Assembly: GCA_030631725.1 (NCBI GenBank)
Contig: DAOVKO010000143.1
Coordinates: 1-5,592, forward strand
Direction: 5' to 3'
DNA: 5,592 nt
DNA from: Actinomycetes bacterium
GTDB lineage: Bacteria; Planctomycetota; Phycisphaerae; JAACET01
The position numbers and the translations under genes were made by a program. Of the stretch, positions 1-4,997 are shown piece after piece; position 1 is the stretch's first letter, and each line of letters begins with the position of its first letter. Under the pieces are notes generated by a model. It did no database searches. It saw nothing but the letters and a program-made list of their open reading frames with translations, and was not told where the DNA came from.

Positions 1-940
1 CCCGATAGTTGCCTATTCGTTCGGTTCCGTCCCCGCTGACGGTGATGACCCGTTCGGTTAGTGGTTTGCAATCGTACCAGGCTTGGCTCAGAGCCCAGAC
101 GGAGCTGACGTTTATGACCAGCACTCCCGCCTCGGCTGGATCGCTTCTGGCTGGCAGTCCGGCATTGGTCAAAGTGTTAGCTAAAAGTGCTTCTTCATCC
201 TGCGGATATACGTCCGCCAACGCTGCCAATCGAAACCGTCCGCCCTGCAGGGCCTTGCCCATCGCAGCCACGGCCCTGTGCCGCCCAGCGCAAAGAGCCA
301 GAATACCCCTTGGCCCGGCAGATTTTTTCCCCCCGCTGGACAATGCGAAAACCTCTGCCAGAAGCTCACAGCCTCGGGCGATCTCGCTGGAGCACTCGGT
401 TATTAATCGGCTTTCGCAGGTTATGAGAGGCTCGCTTTCCACAGCGTTAATTATCACCCAGCGCAGTCCTGCTTTGGTGGCCTTGCGGATACGTGCCACC
501 AGCGAGCCGCCCCCCAGCTGCATCCGGGTTATGCCAGCCCAGCGCAGACACTTGATCAGCCCCTCGGAGTAGACCTTCCACGACAGCCTTTCCTGAGCCC
601 GGGCTGACTGGTCCTCTCCGCTAGTGTCAATTATCATTGCTGGTTTGGGGGTCCCGTCTGCCAGAGCTATCTGGTCTATTTGCCTGACTTGTCCCGCTAC
701 CGGGCTGTGTACGTTCACCCCGTCGGCGTTTTGGGCCACGGCGATACACTCACCGCAGCTAACCTTTCGGCCCGGCTGGGCAGTGGGCTCGGCACTGCCG
801 CCGGCCCCGTCGTCCAGAGCCACCTGCACCGTTGAAGGAACGGGAACGTTCTGGATCTCAAGACCTTCGCTCAGGCCTTTATCGTTGGGCAGTATAGCTC
901 CGCCGGGGAATCCCTTGTGCCTGACCAATCGTATCTCCAC
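1..940 (-). CDS. RnfC-like electron transport complex subunit, N-terminal part (runs off the left edge)
   Basis: My own translation of the minus strand gives 313 codons without a stop up to the window edge. The order of motifs matches RnfC of the Rnf (ferredoxin:NAD) ion-pumping complex. There is an N-terminal FPGG segment (residues 11-14), then a lipoyl-like barrel-sandwich stretch with VHSPVAGQV (77-85). INAVESEPLIT (164-174) corresponds to the family's NGAECEP-type motif. YPQDEE (245-250) and VLVINVSSVWAL...PLTERVITVSG (273-303) follow. The C-terminal 4Fe-4S domain expected in RnfC lies outside the window. The glycine-rich GGAGFPT segment of RnfC/NuoF-type proteins is replaced by GGGSLVARI (143-151), so nucleotide or flavin binding is doubtful. 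The GTG start is the only start codon between the in-frame stop at 947-949 and the conserved region; no Shine-Dalgarno is visible. NqrA is a distant relative but fits less well. Rnf subunit D, G, E, A and B genes are not in view. Confidence 0.8.
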   Translation of the reverse strand, partial: MEIRLVRHKGFPGGAILPNDKGLSEGLEIQNVPVPSTVQVALDDGAGGSAEPTAQPGRKVSCGECIAVAQNADGVNVHSPVAGQVRQIDQIALADGTPKPAMIIDTSGEDQSARAQERLSWKVYSEGLIKCLRWAGITRMQLGGGSLVARIRKATKAGLRWVIINAVESEPLITCESRLITECSSEIARGCELLAEVFALSSGGKKSAGPRGILALCAGRHRAVAAMGKALQGGRFRLAALADVYPQDEEALLANTLTNAGLPARSDPAEAGVLVINVSSVWALSQAWYDCKPLTERVITVSGDGTERIGNYR

Positions 941-945
941 TAGCT

Positions 946-951
946 TTTATA
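946..951 (-). promoter_or_regulatory. Possible -10 box (TATAAA) just before the RnfC-like GTG
   Basis: On the minus strand TATAAA ends 5 nt before the GTG start. A transcript from it would begin at or next to the start codon, which fits the absence of a Shine-Dalgarno. No convincing -35 hexamer lies 16-18 bp upstream, so this is weak. Confidence 0.22.
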
Positions 952-989
952 TGAGGACTTCTAGCGAAAAGAGCACTTACCGCGACAGA

Positions 990-1017
990 AGACAGGCTTG
1001 GGGCTTGAGGCTTGAGG
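990..1017. repeat. Left heptamer array (CTTGAGG units) of element 1
   Basis: Three clear 7-bp units lie in tandem: CTTGGGG (997-1003), CTTGAGG (1004-1010) and CTTGAGG (1011-1017). A degenerate unit AGACAGG (990-996) precedes them. The array is the inverse of the array at 1417-1473. Read from the outside in, the three units match the opposite arm at 18 of 21 positions. It lies just beyond the stop codon of the four-helix-bundle gene. Confidence 0.85.
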
Positions 1018-1031
1018 AATCAAGAAGCCTG
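993..1031 (-). terminator. Hairpin at the 3' end of the four-helix-bundle gene
   Basis: CAGGCTT (993-999) and AAGCCTG (1025-1031) form a perfect 7-bp inverted repeat around the heptamers. A nested alternative pairs AGGCTT (1008-1013) with AAGCCT (1025-1030). The stem overlaps the last codons and the stop of the gene. It could end transcription, but no run of U follows it on the minus strand, so it may only be a by-product of the repeats. Confidence 0.3.
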
Positions 1032-1385
1032 CTTTGTATGGAGCGATTTTACAAGACCCGCCAGAACACGCGCAGTTTGTTCGTAAAGAGTCTTGAGCTC
1101 CGAGTTCTCTTGCTGTTGGATGTAGCCGAGCCGATGAGACAACTCGATGTAGTAGCCGACCTCGCGCAGGGAACCGAAAGAGATGTTCAAAAAGTTGCAG
1201 TATTCTTTCGAGGTTTGCCGGGCACAACCTTCAACGATGTTGGCTGCCACGGAGACTACTGCCCGTCGCATTTGAGAAGTCAAGCCGAACATTTCTTCCC
1301 TCGGAAAAGATCGGCTGGCTTGATAGCCCGCAAGGACCAAATCATTAGCCAGCTCAAAAGCCCTCAACTTCCTATGGTCTCTCAT
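1020..1385 (-). CDS. Four-helix bundle protein, S23 / 23S rRNA intervening-sequence protein (IVP) family
   Basis: The product is 121 residues, a normal length for this family. Hallmarks are the second-helix motif RRAVVSVAANIVEG (40-53), EYCNFLNISFGSLRE (61-75) and HRLGYI (84-89). Family members fold as four-helix bundles and form oligomers; relatives include the Avd accessory protein of diversity-generating retroelements. Their cellular role is largely unknown. I chose ATG at 1385 because MRDHRKLRAFELAND matches the usual N-terminus. A GTG 12 bp upstream (1397) is also in frame, and neither start has a Shine-Dalgarno. The gene lies alone between inverted heptamer arrays, and its last codons and TGA stop reach into the left hairpin. 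It is probably cargo of a small insertion element and not part of the lysine operon upstream. No reverse transcriptase or variable repeat is in the window, so a DGR link is unsupported. Confidence 0.88.
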   Translation of the reverse strand: MRDHRKLRAFELANDLVLAGYQASRSFPREEMFGLTSQMRRAVVSVAANIVEGCARQTSKEYCNFLNISFGSLREVGYYIELSHRLGYIQQQENSELKTLYEQTARVLAGLVKSLHTKQAS

Positions 1386-1416
1386 AAATGATAACACTAT
1401 GCGAGGAACTGAGTAA

Positions 1417-1473
1417 ACTCAAGCCTCGCGCCTTTCTTCCTCAAGCCTCACGCCTCAGGCCTCAAGCCTTAAT
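1417..1473. repeat. Right heptamer array (CCTCAAG units) of element 1
   Basis: Eight tandem units on the plus strand: ACTCAAG, CCTCGCG, an 8-bp CCTTTCTT, CCTCAAG (1439-1445), CCTCACG, CCTCAGG, CCTCAAG (1460-1466) and a degraded CCTTAAT (1467-1473). They are the reverse complement of the CTTGAGG units at 990-1017. A short palindrome, TGAGT-AA-ACTCA (1410-1421), overlaps the inner edge. The array fills most of the gap between the aminotransferase stop and the four-helix-bundle gene. Confidence 0.87.
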
Positions 1474-1474
1474 T

Positions 1475-2728
1475 TTATTCCATGTCTGGCCCGGCAAATT
1501 CCCGTCCGGTTGTGCGCTTGCGCCGCCGAGTAATGGGTTTGCCTTCCAGGAACAACTTGATTTGCCGCAAAGCCTGTTTGATCCGCAGCTCATTTTCCAC
1601 CAGGGCTATGCGCAGGTATCCCTCGCCGAGCTTGCCGAAGGCCGCCCCTGGAGCTATTGCCACCTCTGCCCCTTCCAATAGCGCAAGAGCAAAATCCATT
1701 GTTCCTCGCCCGGCCAAATGCTCTTGGGGCACCTTGGTCCAGACGAACATTGAGCCGCGAGGTCTTTCGTGCTCCCATCGGAGTTTAGCAAGCCAGTCGC
1801 AGAGCACGTCGCGACGCCGTTGGTACACTTGGGCCTGCTTTGATACGAAGTCCTGGCATTCGCGCATAGCGATAATGCCCGCTATTTGCACCGCCTGAAA
1901 TATCCCGTAATCGTAATAGCCTTTTACCCTGGCCAAGGCGTTGATCATCGTGGCATTGCCCGCGGCAAAGCCGATCCGCCAGCCGGCCATATTGTAGGGC
2001 TTGCTCAGGGTGGTGAACTCCACTCCCACGTCTTTGGCACCGGGGGCGCTGAGAAAGCTCGGGGCCTTGTAGTCGTCGAAGACCGTTTCGCCGTAAGCGA
2101 AATCATGCACCACAAAGACGCCCATGCGTTTGGCCAGCTCCACCACCGCCTCGAAGAAGCCCGGATCGACGGTCATGGCCGTGGGGTTGTGCGGATAGTT
2201 GAGGATCATCATCTTCGGACGCGGATGCAGGTGCTCCAGGGCGTATTGAACCCGATCCAAAAAGGCCTGGTCGTTGCCTAAGGGCACACGCACCACGCTG
2301 GCCCCGGCCAGACTGGCTGCATGAATGTGAATCGGAAAGGCTGGGTCGCCCACAACGATCAGGTCGCCGGGCCCGACCATCGCCAGGCACAGGTGGCTGA
2401 GTCCTTCCTTGGACCCCACGCAGGCCAGCACCTCTTTGTCCTGATCGAGATCGACGCCCCATTTGCTTTTGTAGTTCTTGGCTACCTCTCGGCGAAGGTT
2501 CGGCAGGCCCCGAGCGTCCGAGTAACGATGGTTGCGCGGATCGCGGGCTGCCTCGCAGAGCTTCTCCACGACCGTCGGCGGGGCTCCGTCCATGGGGTTG
2601 CCCATGCCCAGGTCGATAATGTCCACGCCGGCTCGGCGCTTCTGCTGGCGGAGCTTGTTAAGCTGGCCGAAAAGATAAGGCGGCAAGCGCGTCAGCCGCT
2701 CGGCGGGGATTATCTTAAACTTACTCAT
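1475..2728 (-). CDS. Class I/II PLP-dependent aminotransferase, AlaC/DapL-like (probable LL-diaminopimelate aminotransferase by context)
   Basis: The product is 417 residues with the fold-type I aminotransferase landmarks: IIDLGMGNPMDGAPP (37-51), HRYSDARGLPNLRR (67-80), GSKEGL (105-110), NYPHNPTA (177-184) with the PLP-ring Asn181, VVHDFAYG (206-213) with Asp209, the Schiff-base Lys243 in TLSKPYNMAGWRIGF, and the carboxylate-binding Arg373 in YLRIALVEN. The sequence closely resembles E. coli AlaC (glutamate-pyruvate aminotransferase). Many bacterial proteins of this type are annotated as LL-diaminopimelate aminotransferase, which turns tetrahydrodipicolinate into LL-DAP in one step. Placement 10 bp after dapA favours the DAP role, but sequence alone does not settle the substrate. 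The C-terminus carries a basic tail (TRRRKR, 400-405) of unclear use. The start is backed by AGGTGA 6 nt upstream. The stop TAA abuts the heptamer element at 1473. Confidence 0.9.
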   Translation of the reverse strand: MSKFKIIPAERLTRLPPYLFGQLNKLRQQKRRAGVDIIDLGMGNPMDGAPPTVVEKLCEAARDPRNHRYSDARGLPNLRREVAKNYKSKWGVDLDQDKEVLACVGSKEGLSHLCLAMVGPGDLIVVGDPAFPIHIHAASLAGASVVRVPLGNDQAFLDRVQYALEHLHPRPKMMILNYPHNPTAMTVDPGFFEAVVELAKRMGVFVVHDFAYGETVFDDYKAPSFLSAPGAKDVGVEFTTLSKPYNMAGWRIGFAAGNATMINALARVKGYYDYGIFQAVQIAGIIAMRECQDFVSKQAQVYQRRRDVLCDWLAKLRWEHERPRGSMFVWTKVPQEHLAGRGTMDFALALLEGAEVAIAPGAAFGKLGEGYLRIALVENELRIKQALRQIKLFLEGKPITRRRKRTTGREFAGPDME

Positions 2729-2734
2729 CGCCGT

Positions 2735-2740
2735 TCACCT
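2735..2740 (-). promoter_or_regulatory. Shine-Dalgarno of the aminotransferase gene, overlapping the dapA stop
   Basis: AGGTGA on the minus strand lies 6 nt before the ATG at 2728 and shares bases with the TAG stop of dapA (2739-2741). The overlap implies that the two genes are cotranscribed and may be translationally coupled. Confidence 0.7.
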
Positions 2741-3605
2741 ATATCAGAGCGTACTCCTTGAGTACCTCGCGGAGTTTTTCCTTGTTGTCCGCGGCCATTC
2801 GGCACATGGGCAGCCGAAACTCCTCGTTGCATTTGCCCATCATAGCCAGGGCCGTCTTGACCGGAATAGGATTGGTCTCGATGAACAAAGCCTTGAAGAG
2901 TTTGAAGAGCTTCTTATGCTGAGCGGTGGCCTTGGCGATATCGCCTGCCAGCATGGCCGAAGTCAGCTTGCCGACCTCTTTGGGCACGATGTTCGCGGCC
3001 ACGGAGATCACTCCCTTGCCGCCCACGGCCATGATCGGCAGCGTCAGTGAGTCGTCACCGCTGAGGATGGTCAGATCGCAACTGGCTGAGATTTGCGAAG
3101 AGACGTCCAGGATGCCGGTGGCTTCTTTTATGGCCACGATATTCTTTATTTCCGCCAGCCGGCAAATGGTCTGGACGCTCAGAGCCACGCCGCAACGGCC
3201 GGGTATGTTGTAGAGCACGATTGGCAGGCCCGACTCGTCGGCCACAGCCTTGAAGTGCTCGTACAATCCCTGCTGGGTGGGCTTATTGTAGTAAGGATTG
3301 ACCTGCAAGGATGCGTCGGCACCGGCCTTGCGGGCAGCGATGGTTAAGCGTAACGCTTCGCTGGTAGAGTTTGAACCGGTGCCGGCTACGACGGGCACTT
3401 TACCGGCGACGCGTTTGACCACGGCTTCGATTACCTGCTCGTGCTCGGGATGGCTCAGAGTCGGCGATTCTCCCGTTGTACCCATGGGCACGATGCCCTC
3501 GCTGCCCTGGGCCAGTTGAAAATCCACCAGCTCATCGAGCCTCTTCCAATCGATCTGCCCGTCCGCAAATGGAGTAGCCAGAGCCACCAGTGTTCCTGAG
3601 AACAT
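2739..3605 (-). CDS. dapA: 4-hydroxy-tetrahydrodipicolinate synthase (DapA)
   Basis: This cytoplasmic enzyme condenses pyruvate with L-aspartate semialdehyde, the first committed step to diaminopimelate and lysine. The product is 288 residues, the usual length for this TIM-barrel family. Visible signatures are GTTGES (42-47) with Thr43 and Thr44, NPYYNKP (103-109) with Tyr106, LYNIPGR (131-137) with Tyr132 and Arg137, and the Schiff-base Lys160 in IVAIKEATG. These match the E. coli catalytic set shifted by one residue. The ATG at 3605 is preceded by AAGGAGT with an 8-nt spacer. A longer in-frame ORF from 3650 would add 15 residues encoded by the AATGATT repeat, and I reject it. The downstream aminotransferase follows after 10 bp. 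dapB is not in the window. The region upstream is taken up by a repeat element, and I see no convincing promoter there. Confidence 0.96.
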   Translation of the reverse strand: MFSGTLVALATPFADGQIDWKRLDELVDFQLAQGSEGIVPMGTTGESPTLSHPEHEQVIEAVVKRVAGKVPVVAGTGSNSTSEALRLTIAARKAGADASLQVNPYYNKPTQQGLYEHFKAVADESGLPIVLYNIPGRCGVALSVQTICRLAEIKNIVAIKEATGILDVSSQISASCDLTILSGDDSLTLPIMAVGGKGVISVAANIVPKEVGKLTSAMLAGDIAKATAQHKKLFKLFKALFIETNPIPVKTALAMMGKCNEEFRLPMCRMAADNKEKLREVLKEYALI

Positions 3606-3613
3606 AATTTCAG

Positions 3614-3620
3614 ACTCCTT
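3614..3620 (-). promoter_or_regulatory. Shine-Dalgarno that fixes the dapA start
   Basis: AAGGAGT on the minus strand lies 8 nt before the ATG at 3605. It is a near-ideal ribosome binding site and decides this start against the upstream in-frame ATG at 3650, which lies in repeat DNA. Confidence 0.85.
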
Positions 3621-3637
3621 CGTTATGGTAAGGTCCG

Positions 3638-3679
3638 AATCATTAATCATTAGTCATTAGCTATTAACTATTTGTCATT
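3638..3679. repeat. Left heptamer array (AATCATT units) of element 2
   Basis: Six gap-free 7-bp units: AATCATT, AATCATT, AGTCATT, AGCTATT, AACTATT and TGTCATT. The 42-bp arm matches the reverse complement of 3744-3785 at 33 of 42 positions, in register and without gaps. It is strongly AT-rich beside GC-rich genes. Confidence 0.88.
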
Positions 3680-3743
3680 TATTTTCGACGGACAGAATAC
3701 TCAAGGATTCGCTCACAGGTCGCAACCTTTTTCCGTTCTGAAC

Positions 3744-3785
3744 AATGGCAAATAACGAATGACTGATAACTAATGATTAATGATC
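3744..3785. repeat. Right heptamer array (AATGATT units) of element 2
   Basis: Six gap-free units: AATGGCA, AATAACG, AATGACT, GATAACT, AATGATT and AATGATC. They are the inverse of the units at 3638-3679, best conserved at the outer end and more diverged towards the core. Confidence 0.86.
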
Positions 3786-3790
3786 TGCCT

Positions 3791-4897
3791 TCATATAACT
3801 TTATGTGTTACTAAATCCTGCACATCCATCAGGCCCACCGGCTCGTCGGCTTCGTTGACCACCGGCAGCTCGTCCACGCGATACTCTTCGAAGATTCTGA
3901 CGGCCTCCCAGCTCTGCGTGCCGCTGCGTATTCGCTTGGGATTGCGGGTCATAACCGCGGCAATCGGTTCGTCGAGCACTGATTCAATGCCTTTTTCCAG
4001 CAGACGCCGCAGGTCCGCGTCGGTGAATATACCGCTGAGTTTGCCCGCCTTGTCCACCAGCAGTATTGCCCCGCTGCGTTTGGAAAGATGGCTCACTTGA
4101 GCCAAGGCTTGCCGCACGCTCAGATTATCTTGGACCATGGGCAGATTGCGTCCCAGATGAAAGCTCATCAACTCGTCGACTCTGCTCAGGCGTCTGCCCA
4201 GCGAGCCCCCGGGGTGAAAGACGGCGTAATCCTGCTCGGCGAACTTGCGCATCTTCATAACCGTCATAGCCAGGGCATCTCCCAGGGCCAACATGCAGGT
4301 AGTGCTGGTCGTCGGAGCCAGGCCCAGCGGGCAGGCCTCGGCGATTTCTCCCAGCAGCAGGGCCAAATCCGCCTTGCGGGCCAAGGTCGAACTTTCTCGG
4401 GCCGTGATGGCGATTATCCTTACGCCCATTCGTCCCAGAATCTTCAGCAGTCTGCTTATTTCCTCCGTTTCTCCCCCGAAGCTCAGAATCAGTATAATGT
4501 CCGACTTCTGCACTCGCCCCAGATCGCCGTGCAGGGCGTCGGCCGGATGCAGATAGTAGCTCAGGGTTCCCGTACTGGCCAAGGTAGCCGATATCTTTTG
4601 AGCGATGATTCCCGCTTTACCCATCCCGCTCAGGATTACCGCGCCTTGGCAGTCGTGGACCATCTGGACGGCCCGTTCAAATTCCTCGCCGAGTTGTTGG
4701 GCCAGACCCGCCAGAGCCTCAGCTTCCCCGGCCAACACAGCCCGCCCGAAGGCCAGAGCTGATTTTTCTTGGGATACTAGCTGTTTATCCTGAGCTTCCA
4801 AGGTTTTGCCCTTATCTTGAGGGTCGAATCCACCAGCTAAGCATACCCCCAGCCGGGGTTTGTGTCCAGTCTCTTCCGCTTGATTCACTTGATTCAT
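3791..4897 (-). CDS. kdsD: Arabinose-5-phosphate isomerase, KdsD/KpsF/GutQ family
   Basis: The enzyme interconverts ribulose-5-phosphate and arabinose-5-phosphate, the entry to Kdo for lipopolysaccharide, and acts in the cytoplasm. The product is 368 residues: an SIS domain (about 55-220) followed by two CBS domains (about 243-302 and 313-366). Expected active-site residues are all present: Lys94 in GMGKAG, His123 in HGDLG, Glu146 in GGETEEI, Glu187 and His228 in FHPGGSLGRR. They sit at a constant offset of 35 from the E. coli KdsD numbering as I recall it. The offset reflects about 35-40 extra N-terminal residues. ATG at 4897 has no Shine-Dalgarno; a TTG at codon 33 preceded by AAGGG would give a family-length protein. 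The gene points away from the prepilin-like gene and towards dapA, with the repeat element in the gap. GutQ-type use cannot be excluded. Confidence 0.93.
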   Translation of the reverse strand: MNQVNQAEETGHKPRLGVCLAGGFDPQDKGKTLEAQDKQLVSQEKSALAFGRAVLAGEAEALAGLAQQLGEEFERAVQMVHDCQGAVILSGMGKAGIIAQKISATLASTGTLSYYLHPADALHGDLGRVQKSDIILILSFGGETEEISRLLKILGRMGVRIIAITARESSTLARKADLALLLGEIAEACPLGLAPTTSTTCMLALGDALAMTVMKMRKFAEQDYAVFHPGGSLGRRLSRVDELMSFHLGRNLPMVQDNLSVRQALAQVSHLSKRSGAILLVDKAGKLSGIFTDADLRRLLEKGIESVLDEPIAAVMTRNPKRIRSGTQSWEAVRIFEEYRVDELPVVNEADEPVGLMDVQDLVTHKVI

Positions 4898-4913
4898 TTG
4901 GGGGCCGTGTTTG

Positions 4914-4946
4914 GATTCGGAGAATTTGAGGCCCTTTGGCCGAATC
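4914..4946. promoter_or_regulatory. Inverted repeat in the divergent intergenic region (possible operator)
   Basis: GATTCGG (4914-4920) and CCGAATC (4940-4946) form a perfect 7-bp inverted repeat with a 19-bp spacer. An inner GGCC-CTTT-GGCC hairpin (4930-4941) is mutually exclusive with part of it. The repeat lies between the TATAAT box of the plus-strand gene and the kdsD start. It could be an operator or a leader hairpin of kdsD. Confidence 0.3.
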
Positions 4947-4952
4947 GTGCGG

Positions 4953-4958
4953 TATAAT
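4953..4958 (+). promoter_or_regulatory. Perfect -10 box (TATAAT) upstream of the prepilin-like gene
   Basis: TATAAT lies 39 bp before the GTG start at 4998, leaving room for a short leader. The bases 17-18 bp upstream (GGCCCT or AGGCCC) do not resemble a -35 box, so activator dependence or a chance match is possible. The complementary strand offers TATAGA (4959-4964) for kdsD, also without a good -35. Confidence 0.45.
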
Positions 4959-4986
4959 TCTATATGTAGATAGCCCTTTCTCGTTT

Positions 4987-4990
4987 GGAG
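4987..4990 (+). promoter_or_regulatory. Shine-Dalgarno that supports a GTG start for the prepilin-like gene
   Basis: GGAG lies 7 nt before GTG 4998. No ATG occurs in frame between the upstream stop (4971-4973) and the prepilin signal, so this site decides the start. Confidence 0.65.
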
Positions 4991-4997
4991 CCGGACA

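Larger units (their letters stand above)
990..1473 (-). mobile_element. Element 1: four-helix-bundle gene inside inverted heptamer arrays
   Basis: A single small gene (1020-1385) sits between CTTGAGG-type tandem heptamers on the left (990-1017) and their inverse on the right (1417-1473). The right boundary is 1 bp from the last base of the aminotransferase stop codon. S23/IVP proteins were first known from intervening sequences in 23S rRNA, whose ends are complementary. The same arrangement here in an intergenic site suggests a self-contained insertion. No transposase and no target-site duplication were identified, so mobility is inferred. Confidence 0.45.
3638..3785. mobile_element. Element 2: gene-less inverted heptamer element between kdsD and dapA
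   Basis: Two 42-bp arms of six heptamers each, inverted to one another, enclose a 64-bp core (3680-3743) with no ORF. The core holds a small hairpin AGGT-CGCA-ACCT (3717-3728). One edge lies 5 bp past the kdsD stop codon, as element 1 lies 1 bp past the aminotransferase stop. It resembles a short non-autonomous version of element 1. It spans most of the space where a dapA promoter would be expected. No transposase or target duplication is seen, so mobility is an inference. Confidence 0.45.

Noticed and set aside
9..572. Plus-strand ORF of 187 codons, and another at 624-1391
   Set aside because: They are antisense shadows of the RnfC-like and four-helix-bundle genes. Their products are low in complexity, rich in Arg, Ser and Pro, and show no family motifs.
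990..1473. Diversity-generating retroelement with an Avd-like protein
   Set aside because: The four-helix-bundle fold is shared with Avd, but there is no reverse transcriptase, template repeat or variable repeat in the window.
990..1473. Intervening sequence inside a 23S rRNA gene
   Set aside because: The flanks are protein-coding genes with intact reading frames, not rRNA.
1482..2761. Plus-strand ORFs opposite the aminotransferase
   Set aside because: They lie antisense to a gene with full catalytic motifs, and their products show no recognisable domain.
3606..3650. N-terminal extension of DapA starting at an ATG at 3650
   Set aside because: The extra 15 residues are encoded by the AATGATT repeat and its edge. 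The ATG at 3605 has an ideal Shine-Dalgarno and gives the standard family length.
3680..3743. dapA promoter or lysine riboswitch in the core of element 2
   Set aside because: The best hexamer pair (TTGAGT with TAAATG, 17-bp spacer) is poor, and 64 bp is too short for a lysine riboswitch.
3638..3785. CRISPR array or iterons of a replication origin
   Set aside because: The units are 7 bp with no spacers and are inverted around a core. No cas gene, DnaA box cluster or replication initiator gene is present.
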